In this document: in pieces, positions 8,821 through 17,480 of the stretch
Numbering within the stretch: position 1 is the first letter of the stretch
Layout: each line of letters opens with the position of its first letter
From: a bacterium
GTDB lineage: Bacteria; CLD3; SB21
Direction: 5' to 3'
Length of the DNA: 45,928 nucleotides
Assembly (NCBI GenBank): GCA_008933615.1
Contig: WBUR01000034.1
Span: 1-45,928 of the forward strand
Position numbers and translations under genes: made by a program
Notes under the pieces: generated by a model
Database searches by the model: none
The model's input: the letters and a program-made list of their open reading frames with translations, nothing else
What the model was told of the DNA's origin: nothing

Positions 8821-9414
8821 ATGAAAAAAGGAAGACTAGAAGCATTTAGTGACGGAGTACTGGCCATCATCATTACCATTATGGTCTTGGAAATGAAAGT
8901 TCCGCACGGCCATGATCTGGCTTCGCTTCAACCGCTTATTCCTGTCTTTATCAGTTATATTCTGAGTTTTATCTATATAGGAATTTATTGGAATAACCAT
9001 CACCACTTGCTGCATACTGTGAACGAGGTGAGCGCCGGCGTGTTGTGGGCGAACCTGCATTTGCTTTTTTGGTTGTCCTTAGTTCCTTTTGTGACGGGCT
9101 GGATGGGAGAGAATCGCTTTGAACCTATTCCGGTGGCGTTGTATGGAGTTATCCTGTTAATGGCCGCAATTGCTTACTGGATATTGCAGACTCAGATATT
9201 GCAAAAACACGGCAGTCAATCGATACTCGCGAAAGCCATAGGAAAAGATCTAAAAGGTAAAATATCGCCCCTACTTTATATTGTTGCTATTTTATCCGCG
9301 TATTTTAGTTCCTGGATTGCGGGAGGCATTTATGTTCTTGTGGCTTTGATCTGGATCATTCCGGATAAACGAATAGAACGTGTATTCAACGAGGCAACAG
9401 ATATCAGACCGTAA
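8821..9414 (+). CDS. TMEM175 family potassium channel-like membrane protein
   Basis: 197 residues, about six membrane helices. The first helix carries the family signature R-x3-FSDGVxAI ('RLEAFSDGVLAIIITIMVLEM'), which lines the K+ pore in bacterial TMEM175 proteins. 'YWNNHHHLLHTV' after the second helix and the Trp-rich helices are also typical. Bacterial members are tetramers with one DUF1211 repeat each, as here. Predicted inner-membrane K+ leak channel. Confidence 0.88.
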   Translation: MKKGRLEAFSDGVLAIIITIMVLEMKVPHGHDLASLQPLIPVFISYILSFIYIGIYWNNHHHLLHTVNEVSAGVLWANLHLLFWLSLVPFVTGWMGENRFEPIPVALYGVILLMAAIAYWILQTQILQKHGSQSILAKAIGKDLKGKISPLLYIVAILSAYFSSWIAGGIYVLVALIWIIPDKRIERVFNEATDIRP

Positions 9415-9525
9415 CCTGCTAAGTCAAGTTGTAACTTTCGGCTAATTCTGCGTATGAATCAGAAGCATCTTTCTCCGTAATTAAAAAACAAATTCTTGTT
9501 ATCCGGTAATTTTTCCAACAGTGCT

Positions 9526-10629
9526 ATGACCCAAGCAAAACCCTTTCTGCAGCGCCTCGATTTTCAGTGGTTTGCATCGTTCGCGTTATGGACGCTTTTT
9601 GCCGCTCTTTCACTCGGCCAGGCGTACTATTTCAGCTCTAATTCCGGCCAGGTTTTTCCTTTTTATTCCAGGCTGGTGTTCGAGTTATGCAACGCTTATG
9701 TTTGGGCGCTATTGTCGCCGCTTATATTTTTTCTTGGCCGCCGGTATCCAATCGAAAAGCCTGCGCTTTTTCGACATATCGGCTATCATGCCGTGTTATC
9801 GTTATTCATTGGTTTGATCCACAAGGCCGCGTCTTTCTATGGATCCGTCACGATGGCGCCGCCGGCCAATCCTATAACGTCGGATATTATTTTTTTGAAA
9901 ATCACGGGCGGATGGGTGAGCAGCGTGATCATTTACTGGATCATCCTCGGTATATTTTCCGCGCTGGATTATGCGAGACGATTTCGCGAACAGAAATTAT
10001 TTGCGACACGTCTCGAAGCCCAGTTGGCCACAGCACAACTTAACGCGCTCAAAATGCAGCTGCAGCCGCATTTTTTATTCAATACGCTTCATTCTATTGC
10101 TTCCCTCATGGAAGAAGACGTCAAAGCCGCTCAACGTATGCTGGCCCGGTTGAGCGAACTTCTGCGTTTGACGCTGGATCACGTCGGTGAACAGGAAGTT
10201 CCCCTATTTAAGGAAATTGAATTCTTAAAAAGTTATCTCGACATCGAAGAAATTCGTTTCCATGACCGGCTGCGCATTGAGTATCGTTTATCTCCCGACA
10301 CCATGAACGCGAAAGTGCCGTCACTGATACTCCAGCCGCTCGTCGAAAATGCTATCCGCCACGGCATCGCGCCTAAAGTGAACGGCGGCACAGTCCTGAT
10401 TTCAGCAGCGCTTGACAAGGATACAATGAAACTTGAAGTTCGCGACGACGGGCGCGGCGCGCCTGCCGTTAAACATGGCGTCGGTTTGTCGAACACCAAT
10501 AAACGATTGGAACAGTTGTACGGTTCACGCCAGAGCTTCACGTGGAAAAACCTGCCGGAAGGCGGATTTGCCGTATCGATATCGCTGCCCTTCATGAAAG
10601 CTGACGACAATGACGTTGACAAAAATTAA
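9526..10629 (+). CDS. LytS-type sensor histidine kinase
   Basis: 367 residues from ATG 9526; a TTG at 9496 would add ten. The N-terminal ~150 residues hold four membrane helices. Then comes the LytS-type kinase core: phospho-His box 'LKMQLQPHFLFNTLHSIA', N box 'LILQPLVENAIRHG' and G1 box 'DDGRGAP' of the ATPase domain. It phosphorylates the LytTR regulator encoded next, whose gene overlaps its 3' end by 20 bases. The signal is unknown; the N-terminus is a plain membrane sensor with no extracellular domain. Confidence 0.92.
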   Translation: MTQAKPFLQRLDFQWFASFALWTLFAALSLGQAYYFSSNSGQVFPFYSRLVFELCNAYVWALLSPLIFFLGRRYPIEKPALFRHIGYHAVLSLFIGLIHKAASFYGSVTMAPPANPITSDIIFLKITGGWVSSVIIYWIILGIFSALDYARRFREQKLFATRLEAQLATAQLNALKMQLQPHFLFNTLHSIASLMEEDVKAAQRMLARLSELLRLTLDHVGEQEVPLFKEIEFLKSYLDIEEIRFHDRLRIEYRLSPDTMNAKVPSLILQPLVENAIRHGIAPKVNGGTVLISAALDKDTMKLEVRDDGRGAPAVKHGVGLSNTNKRLEQLYGSRQSFTWKNLPEGGFAVSISLPFMKADDNDVDKN

Positions 10630-11410
10630 AACCATCATCGTAGACGATGAAGCATTAGCGCGGCGCCGCATAAAAAAATTACTTGCGGCCAGAGCCGATG
10701 CAGACGTCGTGGCGGAATGCAATAACGGCAACGACGCAATCGCTTCGATCGAAAGCCTGAAACCCGATTTGGTTTTTCTGGATATTCAAATGCCGGAGAT
10801 CGGCGGATTCGAATTGATCGAGCGTTTGGATGTAAAAAATTTTCCGGTGATCATTTTCGTAACGGCGCATGACAGCTACGCCCTCAAGGCGTTCGACATT
10901 AATGCCGTAGATTATATTCTTAAACCGTTCGACGACGAACGGTTTTATCATGCGCTGGACCGGGCTTGTGAACTCATCGAACAAAAAGAAACCGGAGCCT
11001 GGGCGAAACGGGTATTTAAAATGCTGAACGGACTGCAGCAGGAAGCCGGAGCGGCGGCCTCTGCCAGAACAAACTACCTCGACCGCATTGTGATCAAAAC
11101 ATCGGGGCGAATCCATTTTGCACCGACCGACGCCATTGACTGGATCGAAGCCTCGGGCAAGTATCTCGACCTTCATGCGGGTAAAAATGTACACCGAATC
11201 CGAGAGTCCATGAACGATCTTGAACAGAAGTTAGATCCAAAGAAATTCCTGCGTATTCACCGCTCCTATATTATCAATATCAGCCGCATTCGTGAAATGC
11301 AATCCTGGCACAAGGGTGAATATATGGTGATCCTTGAAAACGACACGAAGCTTGTTACCGGACGCGGCTACCGCGATAATCTGAACCTTTTACTGAACCG
11401 CCCTGCTTAA
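10610..11410 (+). CDS. LytTR-family response regulator
   Basis: 266 residues. The receiver domain has the acidic pair DDE (12-14), phospho-acceptor Asp58 ('FLDIQMP') and Lys in 'YILKPF'. The C-terminal LytTR DNA-binding domain shows 'FAPTDAIDWIEASGKYLDLH', 'FLRIHRSYIINISRI' and 'LVTGRGYRDNL'. It partners the overlapping LytS-type kinase gene. Targets are probably nearby or unlinked; LytTR proteins bind paired imperfect direct repeats, which I could not assign here. Confidence 0.93.
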   Translation: MTLTKIKTIIVDDEALARRRIKKLLAARADADVVAECNNGNDAIASIESLKPDLVFLDIQMPEIGGFELIERLDVKNFPVIIFVTAHDSYALKAFDINAVDYILKPFDDERFYHALDRACELIEQKETGAWAKRVFKMLNGLQQEAGAAASARTNYLDRIVIKTSGRIHFAPTDAIDWIEASGKYLDLHAGKNVHRIRESMNDLEQKLDPKKFLRIHRSYIINISRIREMQSWHKGEYMVILENDTKLVTGRGYRDNLNLLLNRPA

Positions 11411-11515
11411 CAAATTTTTCATTCCATAATTCATAAAATCAAATGTTTATATCCGGCAACTTTTACGCCCGCAGAGCGTATCATAGGAACCTGTTTATAA
11501 CATATCATTTGATTT

Positions 11516-12646
11516 ATGAATTCCACAACGTATGACTGGTGGCCGTATCTTTACGGCGCAATCCTTTTTCAAGGTTTATTTTTAGGTTTCATTCTATTAA
11601 CCGCCAAAAAGGGAAATCCGTCGGCGAACCGTTATCTCGCACTGATTATGTTCATGTTCGCGCTGGCGACGGCGGAACGTGTCGCCGCCGTTTCAGGCTT
11701 AAAAGAACTGTGGCCGCATTTGTTATTTGTCTCTTCCCCTTTCTGGTTTATTCTGCCGCCTTTATATTATTTTTATGCGCGCATTTTCGTGGGCGATCCG
11801 ATTCGGTTTTCAGCCGTTCATGTACTCCATGCGGTTCCTCTTGTTATCGTCATCATCTACCTCATACCGTCCTATTCGTTGCCTGCGGAAACCAAACTCA
11901 AATTTATTCGTGAACCGGATCTGATCTACGATCATCTGGAAACTTTTCTTTATTCAACATTTTATTACGGGCAAAGCCTGGTGTACTTGTGGTTATCGAT
12001 AGTTACCTTGAGACACAGCGCCAATCGTAAATTGGACGGCAAATGGCATTTGATCTTGTATTCGATCTTTACGGTATATGTGTCGTTCAGCGGTATTCAA
12101 TCTGTATATTTTTTTATTACCCATGAACATCTGATTCAATTTCGTATGTGGGGAATCCCAATTTACGCAATCGTTATTTATTCTCTTGCCTATACGGCAA
12201 TGGTCAAACCCGAAAAACTATTCATTCCGACATGGAAATTACTCGAACAAAAAGACGGCCGTTTATCGGCGCCTGAAATGGAGAACATTATCCGCCGGCT
12301 TGAAAACCTGATGACAACTGAAAAACTTTATTTGGACTGCAATCTGAAATATTCCGACGTCGCCGCCAGACTCGGTATCAGCGTTCGCGCGCTCTCCCAT
12401 GCGCTCAATGTGCATGCCGGCGAGTCGTTTAATGATTACGTCAACTCGTACCGGATACAGGAAGCGAAGTACCAAATGCTGGACGGTAAACTGAAAAGAG
12501 AAACCATTCTCTCCGTCGCATTTAAAAGCGGATTTTCAACCAAAAGCTCGTTTAATCGTATCTTCAAAAGTAATACCGGCCTGACGCCGACTGAATTTCT
12601 ACAGATAACCCAACCTCAAGCGGAACACCGCACGTATACGAACTAG
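11516..12646 (+). CDS. Membrane-bound AraC-family transcriptional regulator
   Basis: 376 residues. The first ~230 hold about seven membrane helices; residues ~255-370 hold the AraC/XylS double helix-turn-helix ('LKYSDVAARLGISVRALSHALN' and 'ETILSVAFKSGFSTKSSFNRIFKSNTGLTPTEF'). This layout is common in Bacteroidota/FCB genomes and couples a membrane sensor directly to DNA binding. It sits between the LytS/LytTR pair and a secreted hydrolase, which it may control. No ribosome-binding site is evident before the ATG. Confidence 0.9.
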   Translation: MNSTTYDWWPYLYGAILFQGLFLGFILLTAKKGNPSANRYLALIMFMFALATAERVAAVSGLKELWPHLLFVSSPFWFILPPLYYFYARIFVGDPIRFSAVHVLHAVPLVIVIIYLIPSYSLPAETKLKFIREPDLIYDHLETFLYSTFYYGQSLVYLWLSIVTLRHSANRKLDGKWHLILYSIFTVYVSFSGIQSVYFFITHEHLIQFRMWGIPIYAIVIYSLAYTAMVKPEKLFIPTWKLLEQKDGRLSAPEMENIIRRLENLMTTEKLYLDCNLKYSDVAARLGISVRALSHALNVHAGESFNDYVNSYRIQEAKYQMLDGKLKRETILSVAFKSGFSTKSSFNRIFKSNTGLTPTEFLQITQPQAEHRTYTN

Positions 12647-12820
12647 ACTACAAAATAACTCCAACTTTCCTGCCTTAGTTTTCAATTAATACCAAGCTCT
12701 TTTCTTTTTTTCTTGTCTCATTTACCGCCAATAGGACGACATGGGGGTTATTTCTTTTTATATTTGAGTCATTATACGTGTGGATTCAACATAATTATTT
12801 CCCTAAAAAAAGGAGGAACC

Positions 12821-13933
12821 ATGTTCACTCTGCGAAATGAATTTTATTCAAGGCTTACCTGCCTGATGCTGACTTTGATACTTTCCGTATCATCCGTTCT
12901 GGCCGAAACGGACTCATCAGGCACCCGTGCACGTACCGTATCAAAGGTTGCCGAAGGTGTGTACATGATCCGGCACAAAGATGCGCCGGACGGTTTTCCG
13001 CAGGGTAATACTACGGTCATAATCGGCGAGCGTGAAGTATTGGTGGTTGATGCGTGTTACCTGCCCTCCTCCGCAAAAGAAGACATCGCACAGATTCGCC
13101 AATGGACCAACAAACCGGTTCGGTACCTGCTCAATACCCACTGGCACTATGATCATACTATGGGAAACGGTACGTATGCCGAAGCTTTTCCTTCGATCAC
13201 GATCATTGCGCACGCGGAAACGCGGAAACAAATGGAAGGATATAATCCGGGATGGTTCGAGCGGTATCCCGGCCGCGCAGATATATTTAAGCGGTATGTT
13301 GAAACGGGAAAAGATGCCAACGGTAACCCATTGTCGGAACAAGACAAGATTGATTATCGGGAATATATTGAGGGAATTGAACCCGTTTATGCGGAATTCA
13401 AATTAATTAAAGACCGTATGCCTAATCTCACATTTGACGATGCAGTGACAATTGATATCGGAAATCGGGAAATACAGATCAAACATCTCGGCAAGGGAAA
13501 CACCGCCGGCGACGCCGTAGTCTATTTACCAAAAGAAAAAATTTTGATAACGGGCGATCTGCTCGATCATCCCGTGCCCTATCTCGGCGGAGGCTATCCG
13601 TCGCAATTCGCAAAAACACTTCGGAAAATGGCGCAGATGGATGCGGAAACCTTTATTCCCGGCCACGGTAACGTAATTAAAGGGAAAGTATATCTGAACC
13701 TCGTCGCAGATTTTATACAAACCGTTGTCGATGAAGTTAGTAAAGCGATCCACCGGATCGGAAACGGCCCCCGCAAACTGGAAGAGGTTCGGGAGTCCGT
13801 TCATAAATCCATCGACTTCAACGCTTGGAAAAAGAAAATCGTAGGCGAGAATAAAGCAGACGGCGATTTCTTTGACAGCTTCAGTGTGCAGGGAATTGTG
13901 ACTGCCGCTTACGCGGAAGCCTGGGGGAGATGA
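12821..13933 (+). CDS. Secreted MBL-fold metallo-hydrolase
   Basis: 370 residues from ATG 12821, chosen because AGGAGG lies 4 bases upstream and a signal peptide (LTCLMLTLILSVSSVLAET) follows. Metal motif HWHYDH (H107, H109, D111, H112), 'FIPGHG' His and 'TGDLLDHP' Asp complete the binuclear zinc site of the metallo-beta-lactamase fold. The insert between the motifs is longer than in class B lactamases, and the first domain resembles SoxH/quinoprotein-relay type periplasmic hydrolases. Substrate unknown. Acts in periplasm or outside. Confidence 0.87.
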   Translation: MFTLRNEFYSRLTCLMLTLILSVSSVLAETDSSGTRARTVSKVAEGVYMIRHKDAPDGFPQGNTTVIIGEREVLVVDACYLPSSAKEDIAQIRQWTNKPVRYLLNTHWHYDHTMGNGTYAEAFPSITIIAHAETRKQMEGYNPGWFERYPGRADIFKRYVETGKDANGNPLSEQDKIDYREYIEGIEPVYAEFKLIKDRMPNLTFDDAVTIDIGNREIQIKHLGKGNTAGDAVVYLPKEKILITGDLLDHPVPYLGGGYPSQFAKTLRKMAQMDAETFIPGHGNVIKGKVYLNLVADFIQTVVDEVSKAIHRIGNGPRKLEEVRESVHKSIDFNAWKKKIVGENKADGDFFDSFSVQGIVTAAYAEAWGR

Positions 13934-14328
13934 AATTAAAATAACTTGTGATCTTACTATTTCCGTTTAACAAACGTGATTTATAAACGCTTATCGGGTT
14001 TACGCACAATCCAAAAGTAAGGGCAGCCTGAGGCCATCCAAAGGCTGATTCTATTGACACGCGCGTTCATGCTTCAACGACATCAGCATGATATTGTGAG
14101 TAAAACCCGATAAACAGATTTAATTATCATACACGGGGACTTCCGTTTGAATCTCCCCAATGGATGCCTTTTGTTCCACTATAAATCCTTTTCGCTCCGC
14201 TTTTTCTGCTCTTAATTCCAAAAGAGAAACTGATAACAGCCTGGTCACGTATCTTTTGCTTTAATTGTGTGACCCATAGGGACATAATAGAATCAGCATT
14301 TCCCTAACAATTTTTAAGGAGAAACATC
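13934..14328. other. 395-base intergenic region with widely spaced inverted repeat
   Basis: No gene seen. TTATCGGGTTTAC (13991-14003) is matched in inverse by GTAAAACCCGATAA (14100-14113), with one extra base. Smaller complements between them (GGCAGCC.../...AAGGCTG) could fold. The last part holds the leader of the TPR lipoprotein with an AAGGAG ribosome site just before 14329. No clear promoter hexamers found. Confidence 0.4.
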
Positions 14329-15468
14329 ATGAAAAAGCTCGTGCTATTATGGTTATTCAGCCTGGCATTTATCGCCGGCTGTTCCGATGCGCCAACCTTC
14401 GCAGGAAAACCCGACGCCCCGGACGAAACCGATAAACAGATCCTGTTTCATATTCACAATGCCGATTACGCCGCTGCGGACAGTCTGATCACCATGCGCC
14501 TGAAAGAAAAACCCGATCATCCGAAATATTATTTCCTAAAATCATCTCTGCTTTTTCATGCGCGTTATTTTTATGCAACGCAGGCCAACCGCGATTCGAT
14601 CAAGAATTTATTCGGCGACTATTGCCGCCAGACCATACGCCTTGCGGAAAAGCTTCCTCCTACTACTGAAAATAAATTCTATCTCGGTTCCGCGCACAGT
14701 TATCTCAGCCGCGTACATATCATGAATCGATCCTTTACCGACGCTTATTTTGACGCGGCAACGGGTGAGGATTATCTCGAAGACGTGATCGAGGAGAACC
14801 CGGAATACTATGATGCTTATCTCAACCTTGGCGTCCTGCAATATTTCATCGCAACCCGGACGAATTGGTGGCAGTCAGGTCTCGCCTTCCTTAGCGGTAT
14901 GTCCGGTAATAAGGAAGATGCGCTGAGGCAGCTCCGTCTCGTTCATGAAAAAGGCGCATTCAATAAGAATGAAGCGGGTTTCATTCTGACTCAGGTTTAC
15001 CAATTCTTCGAGAACAGCACGGAGAATGCGCGGGTTTACGGAATGTGGTATCGGGATAACTTTCCAAACAACTTTTTCATGGAACGGCAATACAACATGA
15101 TCGCATTGACCGATCTTATAACGCAACGCGGCGTCCAATACTTTGAATCCAATATTGATTCGCTCGCGGCCAAATACACTTTGACCAATGCGGGCCCTCT
15201 TAATGGAGTCGGTTACCGCCTGATCACGGATAATAAGACCGAGGACGCGCTGGTGATATTCCGCGTCAACATGAAACTGTTCCCGGAAGTGGCCAATTGT
15301 TACGACAGTTACGCCGAAGCGAACGCGCTGCTCGGAAGGAAAGAAGAAGCGATCAAATATTATACTATGGCATACGACAAAACACTGACCGATCAATCGC
15401 TGAATGAAGAATTCAAAAAAACGCTTCAAACAGGGATTCAGGATAAACTGAAAGAGCTTCGAAAGTAA
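14329..15468 (+). CDS. TPR-type lipoprotein
   Basis: 379 residues. Signal peptide with lipobox (FSLAFIAGC, Cys18), so a membrane-anchored lipoprotein. The rest is alpha-helical with tetratricopeptide-like pairs ('YAAADSLITMRLKEKPDHPKY', 'EYYDAYLNLGVLQYFIA', 'NCYDSYAEANALLGRKEEAI'). Such proteins scaffold envelope complexes; the partner is unknown. Good ribosome site (AAGGAGAAACATC). Isolated by repeat-filled intergenic DNA on the right. Confidence 0.8.
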   Translation: MKKLVLLWLFSLAFIAGCSDAPTFAGKPDAPDETDKQILFHIHNADYAAADSLITMRLKEKPDHPKYYFLKSSLLFHARYFYATQANRDSIKNLFGDYCRQTIRLAEKLPPTTENKFYLGSAHSYLSRVHIMNRSFTDAYFDAATGEDYLEDVIEENPEYYDAYLNLGVLQYFIATRTNWWQSGLAFLSGMSGNKEDALRQLRLVHEKGAFNKNEAGFILTQVYQFFENSTENARVYGMWYRDNFPNNFFMERQYNMIALTDLITQRGVQYFESNIDSLAAKYTLTNAGPLNGVGYRLITDNKTEDALVIFRVNMKLFPEVANCYDSYAEANALLGRKEEAIKYYTMAYDKTLTDQSLNEEFKKTLQTGIQDKLKELRK

Positions 15469-15545
15469 TTCAAAATAAAAGAAAGAAAAGGACCTCACTG
15501 AGTGTCCGTATGATGACTGCCTCGCTATAAAGTAAACACTTAGAT

Positions 15546-15571
15546 CCGCTTTCTTTTTGAAAAGAAAGCGG
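15546..15571. repeat. Perfect palindrome, copy 1
   Basis: CCGCTTTCTTTTT pairs with GAAAAGAAAGCGG, a 12-base stem with almost no loop. An equivalent palindrome lies at 19010-19035. It follows the TPR lipoprotein gene by 80 bases and could stop transcription, but its repetition and lack of a long T run favour a dispersed repeat. Confidence 0.6.
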
Positions 15572-15622
15572 CAAATCACGCCAAAGGCGGATCAGCCTCT
15601 GGCTGAGAAAACTTCGGGAGTG

Positions 15623-15674
15623 AACCCCACCCCTGCCCCTCCCCTTGGCAAGGGGAGGGAGATAGGGTGGGGTT
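15623..15674. repeat. C/G-rich intergenic hairpin repeat
   Basis: AACCCCACCCCTGCCCCTCC... pairs with ...GGGAGGGAGATAGGGTGGGGTT around CTTGGCAAG. Half of another copy lies at the left window edge (1-18). No protein coding. Confidence 0.75.
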
Positions 15675-15675
15675 G

Positions 15676-15914
15676 CGCGAACTCGGGTTTCATCGGCATT
15701 TTTATCAAGGCCGGGAATACAAATACCTAGTAATGCGCAAATGAGGTTTCGGTATTCTCGTTTTCAGGCCTTGGAAAAACGCCGCGATTGAACAGGAGTT
15801 CGCGATATCATTTCAGCAGAAAACGTGAAAAAGACTAGAAAATTTTGAAGATATTAAATTAGAGGAACTGTTTTCTGCAACCAATATAGCGAACTCCGGT
15901 TCCGGCGTTTTTCC
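15676..15914. repeat. Nested palindromic repeats in the gap before the ankyrin gene
   Basis: GCGAACTCGGGTTTCATCGG...GGCCGGGAATAC (15676-15719) is nearly the reverse complement of 18833-18877. A second palindrome spans 15773-15914: GGAAAAACGCCG...GGAGTTCGC...CAGAAAAC pairs with GTTTTCTG...GCGAACTCC...CGGCGTTTTTCC. The two share their GCGAACTC core. The whole 15469-16031 gap contains no gene. It ends with a TTTCTTTCTTTTG/CAAAAGAAAGAAA palindrome at about 15938-15968. Confidence 0.65.
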
Positions 15915-16031
15915 ATAGCCATAGGCTCTTTTCTTTGTTTCTTTCTTTTGAGCCAGCAAAAGAAAGAAAAGGGGAAGCAAGTCACCCGCAGGGTAACTCT
16001 TTATACTGAAAAAAACTATAAAAGGATCAAC

Positions 16032-16550
16032 ATGAAGATCATCACACGCGGGCAATTCATCAGCAAAACTCTTGCCTCCTTCGCCGGAATGGCTTTTTTC
16101 CCGAATCTCCTTTCTGCACAACAAGAAGGCGCCAAACAAACCAAACCACAAAAAGGCCCGCCGCTCGATGTGAAACTTGTGCAGGAATTTGTCGGCGCGG
16201 CGCATAAGGACTTTGACAAGGTCAAAGCCATGCTGCTTGAAACGCCCGACCTGCTCAATGCCGTTAATAACCTCGGCGGATGGGACTGGGAAGACGCCAT
16301 CGGCGCCGCAGGCCACGTGGGAATTCGCGAAGAAGCGCTGTTTCTGCTCGAACAAGGCGCGCGCCCGACGATATCCGTTGCCGCGATGCTGGGAAATCTG
16401 GAGATCGTGAAAGCATACATCGCCGCCTTTCCGCAAATGAAAGACGCTGTGGGTCCGCACAAGATCTCCCTGATGCGCCACGCCAAAGCCGGCGACGAAC
16501 ATGCTTTGCATGTGGTGGAATACCTGAAGTCTATCGGAGCTAAAGAATAG
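16032..16550 (+). CDS. Exported ankyrin-repeat-type protein
   Basis: 172 residues from ATG 16032 (AAAGGATCAAC upstream). Signal sequence 'ITRGQFISKTLASFAGMAFFPNLLSA', where the single Arg and mild hydrophobicity resemble the 'ITRRQFL..' leaders of FCB proteins. The rest has ankyrin-like helix pairs: 'LVQEFVGAAHKDFDKVKAMLLETPDLL', 'EDAIGAAGHVGIREEALFLLEQGA', 'SVAAMLGNLEIVKAYIAAFP', 'HALHVVEYLKSIGA'. Probably a small periplasmic binding protein; partner unknown. Confidence 0.72.
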   Translation: MKIITRGQFISKTLASFAGMAFFPNLLSAQQEGAKQTKPQKGPPLDVKLVQEFVGAAHKDFDKVKAMLLETPDLLNAVNNLGGWDWEDAIGAAGHVGIREEALFLLEQGARPTISVAAMLGNLEIVKAYIAAFPQMKDAVGPHKISLMRHAKAGDEHALHVVEYLKSIGAKE

Positions 16551-16563
16551 TTAAGATCGTTTT

Positions 16564-16652
16564 ATCATTCTGTAAGAATCTTTTTTAAACCTTTTACAAT
16601 TGCGATACAAAGAAGTATCGCCGTTCATTCCAAAAAAGATCTTCATAATGAC
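16564..16652. repeat. Worn copy of the CATTCTG/AATCTTTT hairpin
   Basis: TCATTCTGTAAGAATCTTTT on the left pairs imperfectly with AAAAAAGATCTTCATAATGA on the right. It resembles the hairpins at 17271, 20490, 29452, 29686 and 43379 and again sits about 30 bases before a TTGACA-N17 promoter. Confidence 0.6.
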
Positions 16653-16679
16653 ATACTGTTCCTTCCGAATAAATACCGT

Positions 16680-16708
16680 TTGACAAGCCGCACATCCCGC
16701 CCTAAATT
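16680..16708 (+). promoter_or_regulatory. Promoter of the 16757 lipoprotein gene
   Basis: TTGACA (16680-16685), 17 bases, TAAATT (16703-16708), followed by TCAAA as in the better-conserved cassettes. It stands 49 bases before the ATG at 16757. It looks like a diverged member of the cassette family described at 17357. Confidence 0.6.
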
Positions 16709-16756
16709 CAAAGAAACCTGTAAATTCTCGTCTCAGGAAATTTAAAGAACTTTGAC

Positions 16757-17242
16757 ATGATCCAAACCGCGAAAAAGTTTTTTTCCTTTTGTTTGGCATC
16801 CCTTCTTTTGTCTTCGTGTTTCAACGCGCCGGCTGTTTCCAAAAACGATTACGCAGTATACAGCGCGATCATCGATTCATTGTATCTTGCAGATAACGAA
16901 TCGGTACCGGCCGTTCCGGTATTCCGATCGGTCGGAGAAACCCGCGACTCCGTTCCGGCGGCGCTGGCTGCGAAGCTGTTTACTTCACGCGTGAGGCCAA
17001 CGGTATTCGATGCCGACTCCATAGCCAAGAGCAGCGATTTCTGGGCCGGATTCAACCGGCTTTTCCCTAAATCATACGGTTACATTCATTTCTTCCCGGT
17101 CGTCTACGCGTCCGATGATTCTGCGGGCACAATTTTTGTTCGGGGTGCCGATAAATATTCCGTACACGCCACAGAAGTCCGGCTCGTCCGGAAGAACGGC
17201 GCGTGGCTTATTTTCGACACCCGCATTCTATGGACCCACTGA
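16757..17242 (+). CDS. Small lipoprotein of unknown function
   Basis: 161 residues with lipobox LLLSSC (Cys21). The rest has 'NDYAVYSAIIDSLY' near the start and 'FPKSYGYIHFFPVVYASDDSAGTIFV' and 'VRLVRKNGAWLIFDTRIL' in the C-terminal half. This last pattern, strands ending in 'W.I....IL', is common in envelope proteins. No function known. It is driven by the TTGACA-N17-TAAATT promoter 49 bases upstream. Confidence 0.7.
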   Translation: MIQTAKKFFSFCLASLLLSSCFNAPAVSKNDYAVYSAIIDSLYLADNESVPAVPVFRSVGETRDSVPAALAAKLFTSRVRPTVFDADSIAKSSDFWAGFNRLFPKSYGYIHFFPVVYASDDSAGTIFVRGADKYSVHATEVRLVRKNGAWLIFDTRILWTH

Positions 17243-17270
17243 AACCGCTTATCCTGATGCTTTGCTGACT

Positions 17271-17339
17271 TTCATTCTGCAAGAATCTTTTTGTTTCAAA
17301 GCACGAACCTTCATCCAAAAAAGATTCTTTCAGAATGAC
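17271..17339. repeat. Hairpin of cassette copy A
   Basis: TTCATTCTGCAAGAATCTTT pairs with AAAGATTCTTTCAGAATGAC, with about 25 bases in the loop. It follows the lipoprotein gene by 28 bases and precedes promoter copy A by 17 bases. It could act as a bidirectional terminator. Confidence 0.8.
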
Positions 17340-17356
17340 ATCTCTATAAATATTAT

Positions 17357-17385
17357 TTGACAAATCCTGCCCGGGTGCCTACATT
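17357..17385 (+). promoter_or_regulatory. Promoter, cassette copy A
   Basis: TTGACA (17357-17362), 17-base spacer, TACATT (17380-17385). The stretch from AAATA before it to GTAGGA after it (about 17347-17420) is almost the same in copies at 20568, 29530 and 29764. The conservation covers the spacer and the 5' leader, not just the hexamers, so these are copies of one ancestral sequence. Copy A drives the outer-membrane barrel gene. Confidence 0.75.
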
Positions 17386-17429
17386 CAAATCGCCCATCGT
17401 AGTTCTTTTCTATTGTAGGATGATCAATC

Positions 17430-17480
17430 ATGAGAGATCTAAGTGGACCCCAACAATCACCTTATATGAGGCCTTTATGA
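17430..17480 (+). CDS. Possible 16-residue leader peptide coupled to the barrel gene
   Basis: ATG 17430 begins MRDLSGPQQSPYMRPL and stops in a TGA that overlaps the ATG of the next gene (ATGA at 17477-17480). The same GTAGGA-N9-ATG start with 'MRD' occurs at 29846 (MRDSILA, then stop). A short 'MNE' occurs at 29613. It is either a true translationally coupled leader or the leftover start of the gene that first owned this promoter. Confidence 0.35.
   Translation: MRDLSGPQQSPYMRPL

Noticed and set aside
8774-8848. ATG ORF of 24 codons overlapping the channel gene
   Set aside because: It overlaps the real start, has no ribosome site and looks like a chance frame.
10679-11194. Minus-strand ORF opposite the LytTR regulator
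   Set aside because: Shadow frame; the + strand encodes a complete response regulator.
14875-15579. Long minus-strand ORF opposite the TPR lipoprotein
   Set aside because: It is the antisense shadow of a well-supported gene, has no ribosome site and no protein family features.
15813-16511. Minus-strand ORF of 232 codons opposite the ankyrin protein
   Set aside because: Antisense shadow of a gene with a clear signal peptide and ribosome site.
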